Assembly: GCA_017311185.1 (NCBI GenBank) | Contig: JAESUZ010001717.1 | Span: forward strand, 372,001 to 436,000 | DNA from: Proteles cristata cristata | Lineage: Eukaryota; Chordata; Mammalia; Carnivora; Hyaenidae | Direction of reading: 5' to 3' | DNA length: 64,000 nt | Shown: positions 53,300-64,000 of the stretch, in pieces | How the letters are laid out: each line of letters begins with the position of its first letter | Numbering within the stretch: the first letter of the stretch is position 1 | The notes under the pieces: generated by a model | Database searches by the model: none | What the model was told of the DNA's origin: nothing | The model's input: only the letters and a program-made list of their open reading frames with translations | Program-made: the position numbers and the translations under genes

Positions 53300-53765
53300 A
53301 ACTTTTTATTCTGGAAATAATTTCAGACTTACAAAAAAAGTTGTAGAATTAGTACAAAGAATTCCCCTTTTACCAAAACTTCACTCAGATTTTACCAGCG
53401 GTCACCTTTTTCTACTTGGGCTTTATCATTCTCTCTCACCTTTGAAGAGTCAGCTGCAGACTTGATCCTTGTTTGCTTTTTTTTGAAAAAGGTTTTTAAG
53501 TTTGTTTATTTTGAGAGAGAGAGAGAGAGCGCGAGCAAGCAGGGGGAGGGGAGACAGAGAGAGAGAGAGACAGACTTCCAAGCTGGTTCCACATTGTCAG
53601 TGTGGAGCCACCCACATGCCCTCAATCCTTTTTTGCTTCTAAGTGTCTTAAATTTTTTTCCTAAGAAACAAAGACCTTCATCAGATTCAGGAAATTGACA
53701 TTGAGACAGTACAGCTCTCTGTCCTGCAGATGTTACTGAAATGTCATTGGTTGTCCCACTGACTT
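53300..53765 (-). mobile_element. Old L1 3' region, split by a SINE
   Basis: CTGGAAATAATTTCAGACTT, AGTTGTAGAATTAGTAC, and after the SINE CATCAGATTCAGGAAATTGA parallel the diverged copy at 10480-11320. Confidence 0.45.
53485..53620 (-). repeat. CAN-SINE, group C, head mostly deleted
   Basis: The body runs from CCACATTGTCAGTGTGGA straight into GCCACCCACATGCCC, so the tRNA-like boxes are lost. Flanks TTGATCCTTGTTTGCTT and TCAATCCTTTTTTGCTT are the target duplication. Confidence 0.85.
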
Positions 53766-54199
53766 AGCTTCTTACTTCTGCGCGTGCGCACCCCCACACA
53801 CCCATGAGAATCCAGTCCAGGAACACACACTGCATTCAGTCGTCACACCTCTTATCTCCTTAAGTCTGGGACTTGGCTTTCCTTGACTTTCACGCCTTGA
53901 CACTTTTGAAGAATACAGGCCACTGTCTTGTAGAACGCTCCTTAGTCAGGGTCTGACCTAACTCCACGTCTGCGCCGATGGCGCTGTCCTTGGTGTCTGT
54001 TACAAGGAGGTGCGTGCTGGGTTGCGGCTGCCTCCTTGCTAACTGGTTGAGTAGCAGCAGCCCCTGAGTGACGGGGCCGGGGTTTCAACCGGGGGGCCTG
54101 TTGTCAGAACCCAGACTCGTAGTCATTGTACTAAGTTATCTTCTAGAAGCCACTAAGAACTTTTTGATGTGTGATCTTCCAATATCTTTTCTTTTCTTT

Positions 54200-54425
54200 T
54201 TAAATGTTTTATTTCTTTTTTAAAATGTTTTATTTATTTCTGAGAGAGAGAGAGACAGCATGAGCAGGGGAGGGGCAGAGAGAGAGGGAGACATAGAATC
54301 TGAAACAGGCTCCAGGCTCTGAGCTGTTAGCACAGAGCCCAATGTGGGGCTCGAACCCACGAACTATGAGATCATGACCTGAGCCGAAGTCAGACGCTTA
54401 ATCGACTGAGCCACCCGGGCGCCCC
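54200..54425 (-). repeat. CAN-SINE, group B
   Basis: Long mixed tail with two copies of AATGTTTTATTT; ends CCACCCGGGCGCCCCC. Confidence 0.9.
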
Positions 54426-57216
54426 CAGAATCATTTTAAACCAGTGTTACAAGGGCTTCCACTTATTTTTTGTGGATCATTTTAAGAAGGAGGGAGGGGC
54501 CCTCCCTGTTAAATGAAGTGTTCTGAAGGTCTGGACAAACTGGAGAACATCAGTGAGCCCGGGGCTTGATGGCGGGTGTGCAGTCACCACAGTGAGAACC
54601 TGTTCCAGAGTTCAAAAATGAGAGGACTTTTGGACGTGGCTTTCCCTGTCCAGTAGCTTCCTTCTCCTTCTTGGGGGCCCCTGGATTGTGTCTCCTGGGA
54701 ACTGACCCCTTGTCGTCTGCTTGGTGTTTGGGGAACAGCACAACTATGCACCGAGTTCATCCGTGACTACTGACATTTGAACCAGATTTTTTGGGTGGAA
54801 AATGTTGTAATCCTTGGCCCGATTCTGAAATGGGCCTTGCGTGCAGAGCGAGAGAAGTCGGGGGAGGGGGAACAGATACGGATGATCCGACCCATTTATT
54901 CCGACTTGTGCTGTAATAACCAAAAGCTTCATATCTGTCATCATTTCTCCATCGAATTTAGTCTATTTGATCTTGGTTTTCCATTTGGAACTGGGAGACA
55001 GAACCCTTGAAGAGAAGGTGTCTGAGAGGGCCAGATTCTGGGTAGTTGTGGGCCGGGAATGAGTAGCTCATGAGGCGTTTAATGGGATGGGCATTTGACC
55101 AAGTTTCAGAAGCCGACGATCTGATCAGCACCTCTACCTGTGAGCGCCTATATTGGCTATTGATTGGCCTTCAATGCCCGTCTCACGCCCCTGCTTCCCA
55201 CTGAACCTTTGATATATTTGGTTTAGGGCCAGGCAGAGTTCTTCCATGAGGGTTACTCTTTCCCAGAATGCTTTGTGCTTCTCAGCTCCCGTTCAGGAAT
55301 TGCAGTTAGATTCAGATTTATCTCATTTTTCTAAGATTCCGAGTAGTGATTCTAAAAAAAAAAAAAAGAATTTTCTTTTGGTATTCGGTGTCATCGCAGA
55401 GGTCAGTGTTACCTTTTTGGTACCCCGCACCCCAGCTTTATTTATTATCATACAGTTTTTTCATGTTTATGTGAAAATACAGGTAAGAAAATAAAAAGCA
55501 AACCATACTCCTACTAACTAAAGGTGAAACCGCTATTAATATTTTACTGACCTGCCTTCCTAACTATTTCGAAAGATGTATACTGCAAAATACAAATCTG
55601 TGTCTACCGAGTCACCATGTGACAGAAAGGAGGCTACATCTAGTTCCAGAAAAACCCTTCAGAAAGCTGTCCTGTTCCTAAGCCCCTGCAGGATTCCACG
55701 GAGGCTTGGCCGGGTCCAGAATCCTACCTTTGAAATTCAATATCAGTAAAACAGTGCTCGTCCAGGCAAGGTCACGTGCCTGGAATCCACATAGAGTCCA
55801 GGACTCATTTTACTCTGGAGCTGCCGGAATAATTTCTACCAGTTGGGGTAGGATTCATTTCCTGTAACAGAAAGCAGGATTTCCTAAATTTGTTTCCTGT
55901 GCACATTCTGCGTTGGAAGCCTTGAAGTGTCTTTATTCAGCTATTGATTACAGCCCGAGGGGCCCTGGGCCCCGCCTGCCGCCTATAGTAACTCCCAGGG
56001 GAAATGGAATAGATATAATCTGGCCACAGAGAGGTGCTCCCGAGTGCTTGGCCCAGTGCTCGGCATTCCATCACTTTCTGGATGTTTGGCCGCCTTGCAG
56101 GTGGGGGGCTCTGGGAGAGGGGCGGGGTCATGGTCGTGATGTGGTTTTTTTAACGCATTTGTTTCTTGGCGTGAATGGTCAAGGAAGTGCTCTCCTAAGA
56201 GCAGGTAGAATCAACCGTATGACTCATTCATTCATCTTTTCCAGGAATTCTTTCATACTAAAAAAAAAAACAACAAACTTTTTTTAGGCATTTAAAATCA
56301 CAAATAGTAGCGTCCTCATTACAGAAAAAGTAAAAACGTAGGTTCTGAAGAGAAGTTGATAGGCATTAATTTTATCCACCGCCTAGAGATTACTGTTTAC
56401 GTTGTTTATTCTCTATGTAGAAACATAGTTGCCTGTTTTTGTAGTACAGATTCAGACTGTAGTCCAGGGAAGGAAGGGGGGCCCAGTGAGTGAAGTCACG
56501 TCCCTTACCAAATCCTGGGTGGTCGTGCTCCTGTTAGATTTCTGTCTGCGCGAGTGTGTCTGTGTGTTTGTATGTAGGGGTGCGTGTGTGTGCACACAGG
56601 TGCCCTGTGAATACGTGTACGTGTCGGGATGCGTGATGTGTGTATGATTGAAAGTTTCTTGATGCCTTGGCCACGCCTTGAACAGCTCGCCAGTTTCAGA
56701 GTGAGTAATTACAAGTTCTAGGTCGAATATAGGATGCTCTGCAGGGCTGCCCTGCGCTCGTGGCGTAGGGTGAGAAGCATGTCTCCTTCATCTTGCCCCC
56801 TCTACACAGGACCCCCCCTGAGATGCCCATTGTTACCAGTATCTGAGTATTCTTGCAGAGGTCATCCTTTGCATCTGTTAGAAATTTTTCTCACCCTTTA
56901 ATTGTTAACACATTTAAAAAAATTTTTTAAAAGCACAGTTGGAAATTATAGATTCAGTTTTGTACCTTGATTGCAGTAACTCTTGTTTTGAAAGCACGTC
57001 AGTACTCGGATCATCACTGAGGTGTGACGTCTGCAGAGGCCTGGGTTTTACTAAAATATCAGGTTGCTGGTCGTCTCTCGATGGCATTTCAAGACCCTCC
57101 TGTCTGCTGACTTTCATGGAACGTGAGGGCATCACGTTGGCCTCCTGACTCTCCCATTGCACTTGCTGGCTGTGTTTAGTTGACCCGTTCTGACCTGCTT
57201 AGTGGGGTGATTTTAT

Positions 57217-57224
57217 TTTTGCTT

Positions 57225-57255
<31 letters not shown>

Positions 57256-57256
57256 T
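57217..57256. repeat. (TTTA)n tract
   Basis: About nine TTTA units at the A-tail side of the L1 3' end. Confidence 0.9.
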
Positions 57257-57537
57257 TGAATAGCTTATTGTCAAGTTGGTTTCCATATAACACCCAGTGC
57301 TCATCCCCACAAGTGCCCTCTTCCATGCCCATCTCCCCCCTCCCCCTCTCCAGCTGCCATCAGTTTGTTCTCAGCATTCAAGAGTCTCTCATGGTTTGCC
57401 TTCCTCCCTCTCCCCCACTTTTCCCTCCTTCTTCTCCCCCACGGTCTTCCGTTAAGTTCCTCCTAATCCTCCTATACGTGCAGACATATGGTAGCTGTCC
57501 TTCTCTGCCTGACTGATTTCGCTTAGCATAACACCCT
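57236..57537 (-). mobile_element. L1 3' end (carnivore type), 5'-truncated
   Basis: AGCTTATTGTCAAGTTGGTT and ACACCCAGTGCTCATCCCC match the copies at 3412 and 44214 in this window; stops at AGCATAACACCC. Little diverged from 44214. Confidence 0.85.
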
Positions 57538-57539
57538 TA

Positions 57540-57679
57540 TTTTTATATTTTTGAAGGGGAATGGCAGAGAGAGGGAGAGAGACCATCCCAAGTGGGCTCC
57601 ATGCTCAGCACAGAGGGATCATGACCTGAGCCGAAACCAAGGGTCAAATGCCCAACCGACTGAGCCACCTGGCACCTCG
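57540..57679 (-). repeat. CAN-SINE, group C, shortened
   Basis: Directly follows the L1 fragment. Body GACCATCCCAAGTGGGCTCC; head lacks GGGGCTCGAACTCATGAAC. Ends GAGCCACCTGGCACCTC. Confidence 0.8.
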
Positions 57680-58264
57680 ATTTTATTTGAAATTTTTAAG
57701 CTGGTAATTTAAAATAATTTATTTGTTAGATAAAATATATGTCAGTGCAGGAATCAATTAGTTAAATGAAACAATAGCAGGAACCATGGCTTTTTATTTT
57801 AAGATACAGTTTTAACTTTATCAAGCTTTTAAAGTTCCAATAAAATAGGAATATTTGCTATTTAATTTTGGCAGTAAAAATTTTTTTTAAGTTTTATTTT
57901 GTGTTATTTTAATTCCAGCATGGTTAACATACAGCGTAATAGTAGTTTCAAGTGTACAATATAACGTTTCAGCAATTTCAGACCTCACCCGGGGCTCATC
58001 CTGTGTACCCTCTAATCCCCAGCCCCTGTCCACCTCTCTGGTGACCATCAGTGTGTTCTCTGTAGTTAAAGTCGGTTTCTTGGCATGTTTCTCTCTCTCT
58101 CTTTTTCCCCTCTTGCTTATTTGTTTATTTAAATTCCACACGTAAGTGAAATCATATGATACTTCTCTGACTTACTTTGCCCAGCATTATACTTTCTCAT
58201 GACATCCCTGTGATTGCAAATGGCAAGATTCCATTCTTTTTTATGACTGAATAATATTACACAT

Positions 58265-58267
<3 letters not shown>

Positions 58268-58300
<33 letters not shown>
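58268..58300. repeat. (CA)n microsatellite within L1
   Basis: About 16 CA units, followed shortly by a TATA-rich block. Confidence 0.95.
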
Positions 58301-58303
<3 letters not shown>

Positions 58304-58507
58304 TGGAATGTTATATATTATATATATGTTTTATATATATCACATATTACTTCTTTATCCATTCATCTATCAGTGAGCATTGCTTCCATAGTCTGGCTGT
58401 TATCAGTAGCGCTGCTATAAACGTAGGGGTGCATGTATTCCTTTGTTGTTTTAGTTTTTTGGTAAATACCCAGTAGTGCAATTGCAGGTTGTAGGCCAGT
58501 TCCATTT

Positions 58508-58681
58508 TCTTTTTAGAGAGAGAGTGTGTATGTGTGCAAGTGGGAGAGGGGGAGAGAATCTTAAGCAGCCTCCACGCCCATCATGGAACCTGACACGGGG
58601 CTGAGTCTCAGGACCATGAGATCATGATCGGAACCAAAATCAAAAGTTGACACTTAACAGACTGAGCTGCCCAGGTGCCCT
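58508..58681 (-). repeat. CAN-SINE, group C, in L1
   Basis: Body GAGAATCTTAAGCAGCCTCC, head GGGGCTGAGTCTCAGGACC; ends CTGCCCAGGTGCCC. Many substitutions. Confidence 0.82.
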
Positions 58682-58717
58682 GAGTAGTTCTATTTTTAAC
58701 TTTTAATTTAATTGTCT

Positions 58718-58824
58718 TTTTTTTTATTTAAAAAAGTGATCTCTCTGCTCAAGGTAGGGCTCAAACTTACGACCCCAAGATCAAGAGCTGCATGTTCTAC
58801 CGACTGAGCCAGCCAGATGCCCCA
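58718..58824 (-). repeat. Old short tRNA-derived SINE, group D, in L1
   Basis: No CT-rich body: GATCTCTCTGCTCAAGGTAG, GCTCAAACTTACGACCCC, ACCGACTGAGCCAGCCAG, ATGCCCC. Confidence 0.75.
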
Positions 58825-59663
58825 ATTTTTTTTTTGACTTTTTGAGGAAGCTTCGTACTGTTTTCCACAGTGGCTGCACCCGTTCGTGTTCCCACCAGCA
58901 GTCCAAGAAGGTCCCTCAGCGGGGTGTTAGGGGCAGATCATCTGTGAGCTGACGGCAGTTAGAAGCGGCCATCTGCCGAACACTGGCTTGGAGCGCCAAG
59001 CCCTGCGCTCCGGGCACCTCTTACAACCCACGGTTAATACGATGGTGCCCGTTCAGCAGGTGGGGTGTAGGTTGGCCAAGGGCTGTCTCCAGGGCCACGT
59101 TGCTGTGGCCTGATGAAAAGCAGCAGCCCGCGTCATGTGACTCTGTGACCTCAGTACTGCTTCTCTGCCCCCAGGAGGAGGGCTTAACTGTGCTCTGTCG
59201 CTCACGACACGTGAGTGGGTGCCATGCACCTGTGTGGGGAGCTTGGGGCGGGTGCTGGGTGGGCCTCCAGAATATCCAGTTGTTCTCGCCGGTTCTGAGC
59301 TAGTGCTCAGGGTCTGTGTGCCTGCCAGTCTCAGTCAAGTGTGTGTTTTGACCCTTCCCTCTTTCTTATCTGGGGAAGCTTCCACACTGGGTGCTAAGAA
59401 ACATTCAGGCAGCCCCTAGAAGCCTTCCTTCGGAGTGTCCTGTCTTCACAACCCATCTCTCCAGGTTCCTGTCCTTAGAAAGACAAACCAAAAGGGTGTG
59501 TTTCTCCCCTGATCTCCAGTGACCTTGAAACAGCCCTCTTACAGACAGCACGAGAGATCAACAGAGCTACACGCACAGACCTCCCCGACCATGGCAGAGT
59601 CCGTCGAGGAGGGCATTCCTGGGCCCGGGTCACCGTGCTGGGGGATAGAGGAGTGCGGTGAAG

Positions 59664-59777
59664 GGGCGCCTGGCTGGCTCAGCCCGTGGAGCATGTGACT
59701 CTTGATCTCGAGGTTGTGGGTTCAAGCACCACATTGGGTGCAGAGATTACTTAAAAATAAAATCTTAAAAAAAAAGT
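59664..59777 (+). repeat. Short tRNA-derived SINE, group D, sense
   Basis: GGGGCGCCTGGCTGGCTCAG, TGACTCTTGATCTCGAGG, AGATTACTTAAAAATAAAA; no CT-rich body. Confidence 0.85.
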
Positions 59778-60010
59778 ACAGTAAAGCGACAGCTCATCGA
59801 ATAGCAGGTTTTGTAAGTTTATCATATGCTTGTTATAGCAAAAGTTAAACGATTAGAGGGGAAAAAAAACCATTTTGGTATTTTTCCTCTCTCTGTCTTC
59901 CATACCCAGAACTTCAATGTTTAGCGTCATTCCACATTCTATCTTGATGTGTCCTCTTGGTAATATATGGTCTTATCCCTGTCCAGTAGCTGTCTGTGAT
60001 AGGATTTTTA

Positions 60011-60236
60011 TTTATTTATTTATTTATTTAATTTTTTAATGTTTATTTTTGAGAGAGAGACAGAACACGAGCGGGAGAGGGGCAGAGAGAGACAGAGGGA
60101 GACACAGAATCCGAAGCAGGCTCCAGGGTCTGAGTTGTCAGCACAGAGCCCGACGCAGGGCTCGAACTCACGAACCGCGAGTTCGTGACCTGAGCCAAAG
60201 TCGGATGCTTAACTGATTGAGCCCCGCGGGCGCCCC
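60011..60236 (-). repeat. CAN-SINE, group B
   Basis: Tail with TTTA units. Duplication CTGTGATAGGATTTTTA (59994-60010) / CTGTGGTAGGATTTTTA (60237-60253), one change in 17. Confidence 0.93.
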
Positions 60237-63200
60237 CTGTGGTAGGATTTTTAATGGCTGCCCTCTCTCCTGCTGCTCAGATACCCCGCAAATTATTTGG
60301 TCTCCCGCTTCTGGCCGTCTTCAATTTTGACCGTCATGACAGACGCCTGACGGGTTAGTCTCTGCGCGCCCCCGAGTGTGTGTGTAAAAGGCTCCAGGTG
60401 TCTTGTTTTGCATCTTTGTAACCGTGTTGCAGAGCGAGGATAAAAACCACCCGGGGAAAGAAAGGCAAGCGTGTGGCTCTGCTGGGGGCCTGCCACCCTC
60501 AGCCCCCGCACGGACCCGAGGTTCTCCCTTCCAGGACCACACTCATTTCTCAGGGGTGCCCTTCCCTCAAATGCCGCCTTCTACCTGTGACCCGGGCCGC
60601 TGGACAATGACTGCATTCAGATGCGTGTGCAAAGGAGCGAGAAAGATTTAGGAGATGGGCGGGGCTTCACCATCGCACACTGCTGGGTCCTTGCCCCAGG
60701 GTCAGTTCAGAGAACAGAGGTCAGGAATTTAAGGAAAAACCCCTCCTTCAATGTTATTTATTAACCAGTGGGGGGTCAGAATCTTGAAATAGAGCACTGG
60801 TTGCGCAGAAGAGGGGGTGTTGGTAGCGTTTTAGGGGTGCTGTAGAAAACCATCGAATGAGCCCCCGTTGGCATTAACTGCTCCAGGCCCCAGATGCTAA
60901 GGTTCTGTCCCGTTTCTTATTCGTGTCGGCCCAGAATGGGCTAAGGGAAGAGTGATTTCTAAATGGCTAAGATTTTATGGAAATGACATCATTCTTTCTT
61001 TTCAAATCTGAATTTTCATCAGATTAAGTAATAGGAGCCTGAATTTCAAGTATGGGATCAAAGCAGCTTGGATCAGGGAGTGGCCTTTTATTCCGCCATC
61101 TTGCCCACAGATTCTTAAATAAAACAGGGGCAGCTGTGTTGTTTGCTCCGTGCTGTGTTTAAAAAAAAAAAAATCTGTAGCAGTATTTAAAAAAAAAAAA
61201 TCACTTAATGTTATATAAAAGCTCTTTTTGGGAAAGATCAGACCTGGAGATGGTGGGCCCAGTTTCTACTGGGCAGTGGTTAGCCGAGCTGGGTGGCTCC
61301 TGCCTCAGTTTACCCCACCCCTCTGGGTCCTGTCTGCTCTCTGTCCAGCCCCCGGTAGTGCATTGTTGAATCAACTTCCTAGTTAAGAATACCTTAGGTC
61401 TCTGGCTGCAGTCATGGCCTTGAAAGGCTGCATTAGGGCGAGCTGGCTGGCCTTCCTGAGCCTGGCTGTCAATCTTGAGAGCCACCAAGGATATCAGGTT
61501 CACGCACGCGCTTACGATTACCGTGTATCCTACTTCTGACAAGAATTCAAGGCTCTTTAGCCTGACCTGGCATTTTTCCCAAGCACACATTTCCCAGGTA
61601 CAAAGGGAAAATTATTAAAACTTGTCACAGGTGGTTTATTGCTGAGCCACAGACGATGAAAAAGCCCTTTCATGGATCGTTCTGGCATGAATTCCTCAGA
61701 TGGGCATTTTGGGGAGGGAGCGTAGCAGCCTGTCCTTTTGATTTCCTGGCCCAACCCAGAACACACGGCCGACTCAGGGCCCCCGCGCCTCCCCCCTTCC
61801 GCCCCCTGCTCAGTTTCCATTTGGTGGAGTTAATTTATTTGTTCATTCATTCACCTTAATGGGTTTCTTTTTCTGCTGCTGCTCTGACCTCTGGATATTC
61901 TGACCCGAAGTCTCAGAGACCCCCCACTTCTGGATGTTGGGGACAGTGAGACTCAAGACCCCCGGATCCTTTCTGATTGGGCGATAGGGGGTGATTCTTT
62001 TGAACAGTTTGGACTCCCCAGTATAAGAAGTAACTTCATTTTATATTGTCTTGTTTGGGAAAGAAATGCATCGGGCTCTCCTGCCCCCGGAAATGTTTGT
62101 CCCTGCTGCCTTTGAGGAGGGTCAGGGAGCCCCGATTCCAAACCAACCAGTCTCTTCTCCGTAGGATTTTGGGGGTCTGTTTAGAAAGGAGCTTCCGGTT
62201 AACGCTGCGGGCCAGAGGGTGGAAGGCGAGAATCAGAGACCCCCTCCACCGCCCCCCACGCCCTTGGCGGGGCTCACGTCCTGGGGCACCGGTCCCCAGA
62301 GAGACCAGGGAGGCTTTGATGAGGAGGCTGGACCAGGGTGGGGAGGAGCAAGCATGGTGGTGGCTCGTTCCCTTGCTCCACTGAGAGGTTTGCTGCTGAA
62401 GAAACGGAGGTGGAAGATGTTAGCCTCCGGGTGTAACTCACCCATCAGCAGTGACCGTCACTGCGACCATTTCAGTGTTACAGGCCAGCTGTCCCTCCCG
62501 TGCAACCCCGTGGGTCGCAGGCGTGGGGGCTGGGCTGCGCGAGCTGGAGCTGCCCCATAGGGTCGGGAGTTCCGCATTCTTTCCGTTGCGGTTAAGAGCA
62601 GGCTTTGGGGGAATTAATGCGTTTCCCCGAAGCCCAGTACCGCCGACGTTTCACATCTGTTCACAGCAGTGAAACGGGTTTTTAAGGGGTGACGTAACAA
62701 CAGCTTGAAAACAAGAATGAAAAAACCCCTTTCATTGAGAGCCATGGTCGAAGGCATCTCGAGAAGAATTCTCCTTTGTTGAGAAGTTGCCGCGTAAAGG
62801 AGGAGGCTCGTGTGTACCTACGTGTTTGTAATATCTTACGTTGAGATATGTGTTCACTTAAAATTGAAAGAAGTGAAGGTACATAAAGAAAATATTTCCA
62901 CGGTACAGAAAGGTGAAGCAGAAGACAGGAGTGTTGCTGACCACATGCCAGCCTGTAAGTTTACAGGTGATGGGACTGTTTCGTGCAGAACAGTCTTCAG
63001 TGATCATTTTAGACGTTGAGAGGTGACGGGTAGGACAGGCCCTGTGGAAAGACTCGAACCAGCATGTGAATGGGTTTTCAAAGACCGAGGCAGACTATCA
63101 GCAGAGAAGACAAAAGCCAGTCGCTGCTCGACTGGCCCTTTCTTTGCAGGTGGAGGTCAGTGTGACAGTACCGTCCGTCGGTCAGAGGGGAAAGCTTGTC

Positions 63201-63349
63201 CCTGGGAATCCCGGGTGACTTGCTCGGACATCACTCGGACAGAGTAGAATTTTCCTGAAGACAAACCTCTTGTTCCAGCATAAATTCAGTTACTGCCGGC
63301 AGTAGGAAGCCGGTTGGGTACCTGAGCAGAGCCAACGAGGGACGGATAC

Positions 63350-63490
63350 ACGGAACGTTTAGCGCTGGGACAGAAATGGAAACGAAGCGCGCGGAGTCCC
63401 GCGCTGTGCAGAGGCTGGGGGGGTGGGGGCGGGTGGCAGAGCTGGGCTGCAACCCGTTTGACACCCCTGTCCCCACTTCAGTGGGTAGCA
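63350..63490 (-). repeat. Possible MIR remnant
   Basis: ACAGAAATGGAAACGAAGCG, GTGGCAGAGCTGGGCTGC and CAACCCGTTTGACACCCC resemble antisense MIR; GC-rich and diverged. Confidence 0.4.
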
Positions 63491-64000
63491 GGGCAGCCCA
63501 GGAGAGCCTGGGGTTCCGGAAACTGAGTCAGCCTGGAGCAGCAGGTGTCTGCGTGTGCAGCGGCTCCTGCGAGAAGGAAGGGGGGCCTCCAGGAGCAGCC
63601 AGGTGAGGCAGGAGCGTGGGCGTCCGTGATCCCCTGGGAGAGCGACTCTCGGTGACCTCCGCCCCTGCAGGGACACGGAAATACCCCAGACGCTTAGTTA
63701 CGGAGTAGCGGCCACCGGGGAGCCACCACCGGGCTGAGACATAGCAAAGCATCTCAGAACTGATACCTCCTAGGTGCCCCTTTCTCCGTCACCCTCTGTC
63801 GCTCCCCAGGTCTGCTCTGTCCTGAAACCTGCCTCCTTTTCCTTCCCTAAAGGTTACATTTTATAAGAAGAAAAGGGGGACGGGGGACCTTTCCTTAGAC
63901 TCCATCCTCTCGGGCTTGGTTTGGAATAAAATGGCTTGTCGGGCATTAAAATTGGAAGCGTCTCGTGTGCGTTTCCTGCCGCTGCGGGAGCAAATTGCTG

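Larger units (their letters stand above)
57885..58915 (-). mobile_element. L1 3' part, interrupted by two SINEs
   Basis: Pieces 57885-58507, 58682-58717 and 58825-58915 continue one another: AATTCCAGCATGGTTAACAT, CTATAAACGTAGGGGTGCAT, then CTGTTTTCCACAGTGGCTGC. A CA repeat and TA-rich block (58268-58345) have expanded inside. Confidence 0.75.
50628..64000 (+). other. Intron after E12 (partial)
   Basis: 13.4 kb without an exon; the intron runs out of the window. It holds SINEs at 50836, 51233, 52295, 53485, 54200, 57540, 58508, 58718, 59664 and 60011, old L1s (51217-52725, 53300-53765), carnivore L1 3' ends (57236-57537, 57885-58915) and a MIR remnant at 53155. The stretches 54430-57210 and 60254-64000 show no repeat I can name apart from a possible MIR near 63350. 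Confidence 0.8.

Noticed and set aside
1134..60236. tRNA genes at the many SINE heads (GGTTCGAGCCC-type B boxes)
   Set aside because: They cannot be folded as complete tRNAs with an acceptor stem, and they always continue into the SINE body; they are tRNA-derived repeats.
63130..63240. Possible next ATP9A exon after CTTTGCAGG
   Set aside because: The text after the AG does not encode the expected P4-ATPase continuation and has no family similarity.
1..64000. Endogenous retrovirus or intact mobile element with coding capacity
   Set aside because: No long terminal repeats and no gag, pol or env-like frames; only truncated L1 pieces are present.

Overview
The window is vertebrate nuclear DNA from a carnivore, most likely a cat (Felidae). 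Two things show this. First, twelve short GT/AG-bounded exons join in one unbroken frame into a 431-residue stretch of a type IV P-type ATPase that I recognise as ATP9A. Second, the introns are packed with tRNA-derived CAN-SINEs of the felid type (head reading GGGCGCCTGGGTGGCTCAG, CT-rich body, A-rich tail) and with carnivore L1 3' ends. There are no bacterial operons, CRISPR arrays or phage. Only about 1.3 kb (2%) is coding.

Layout: ATP9A runs on the + strand and enters and leaves the window. The exons (window names E1-E12) are 1549-1662, 7845-7953, 21713-21771, 23230-23281, 25331-25425, 30215-30295, 31098-31173, 36600-36676, 38799-38959, 39821-39963, 40614-40726 and 50415-50627. They encode TM1-TM2 (E1-E2), the actuator domain with DGET (E3-E8), TM3-TM4 with PISL (E9-E10), the phosphorylation loop DKTGT (split between E10 and E11) and the start of the nucleotide-binding domain, ending at QASSPDE (E12). 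The N-terminal exons lie before base 1549. The rest of the N domain, the P domain and TM5-TM10 lie beyond base 64000, so 50628-64000 is part of one large intron. Residue numbers prefixed w count from the first codon of E1.

Repeats: I delimited about 56 SINE copies. Four groups can be told apart by diagnostic bases. Group A reads TTTCGCTTAGGTC and GACTGCCAGCTC, with a CTAGAAATAAAT tail. Group B reads CTTCGGCTCAGGTC and GACAGCTCAGAGC. Group C has the shortened GCTTGGGATTCTCTCTC body. Group D is short and old and lacks the CT-rich body. Group A copies are the most uniform and repeatedly sit inside B or C copies, so A looks youngest. About 41 of 56 SINEs, and every L1 piece, lie antisense to ATP9A. 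Older MIR, L2, L1 and hAT-like remnants, a few microsatellites and two CpG-dense intronic patches make up most of the rest.

I found no new biological system. The points most worth a second look are a young SINE that stops 45 bp before the E6 acceptor, a SINE whose insertion unit carries about 33 bp of extra 3' sequence (possible transduction), serial SINE insertions re-using one target, the CpG-dense intronic patches and the strand bias. Family and gene assignments rest on reading and memory; no database search was run.
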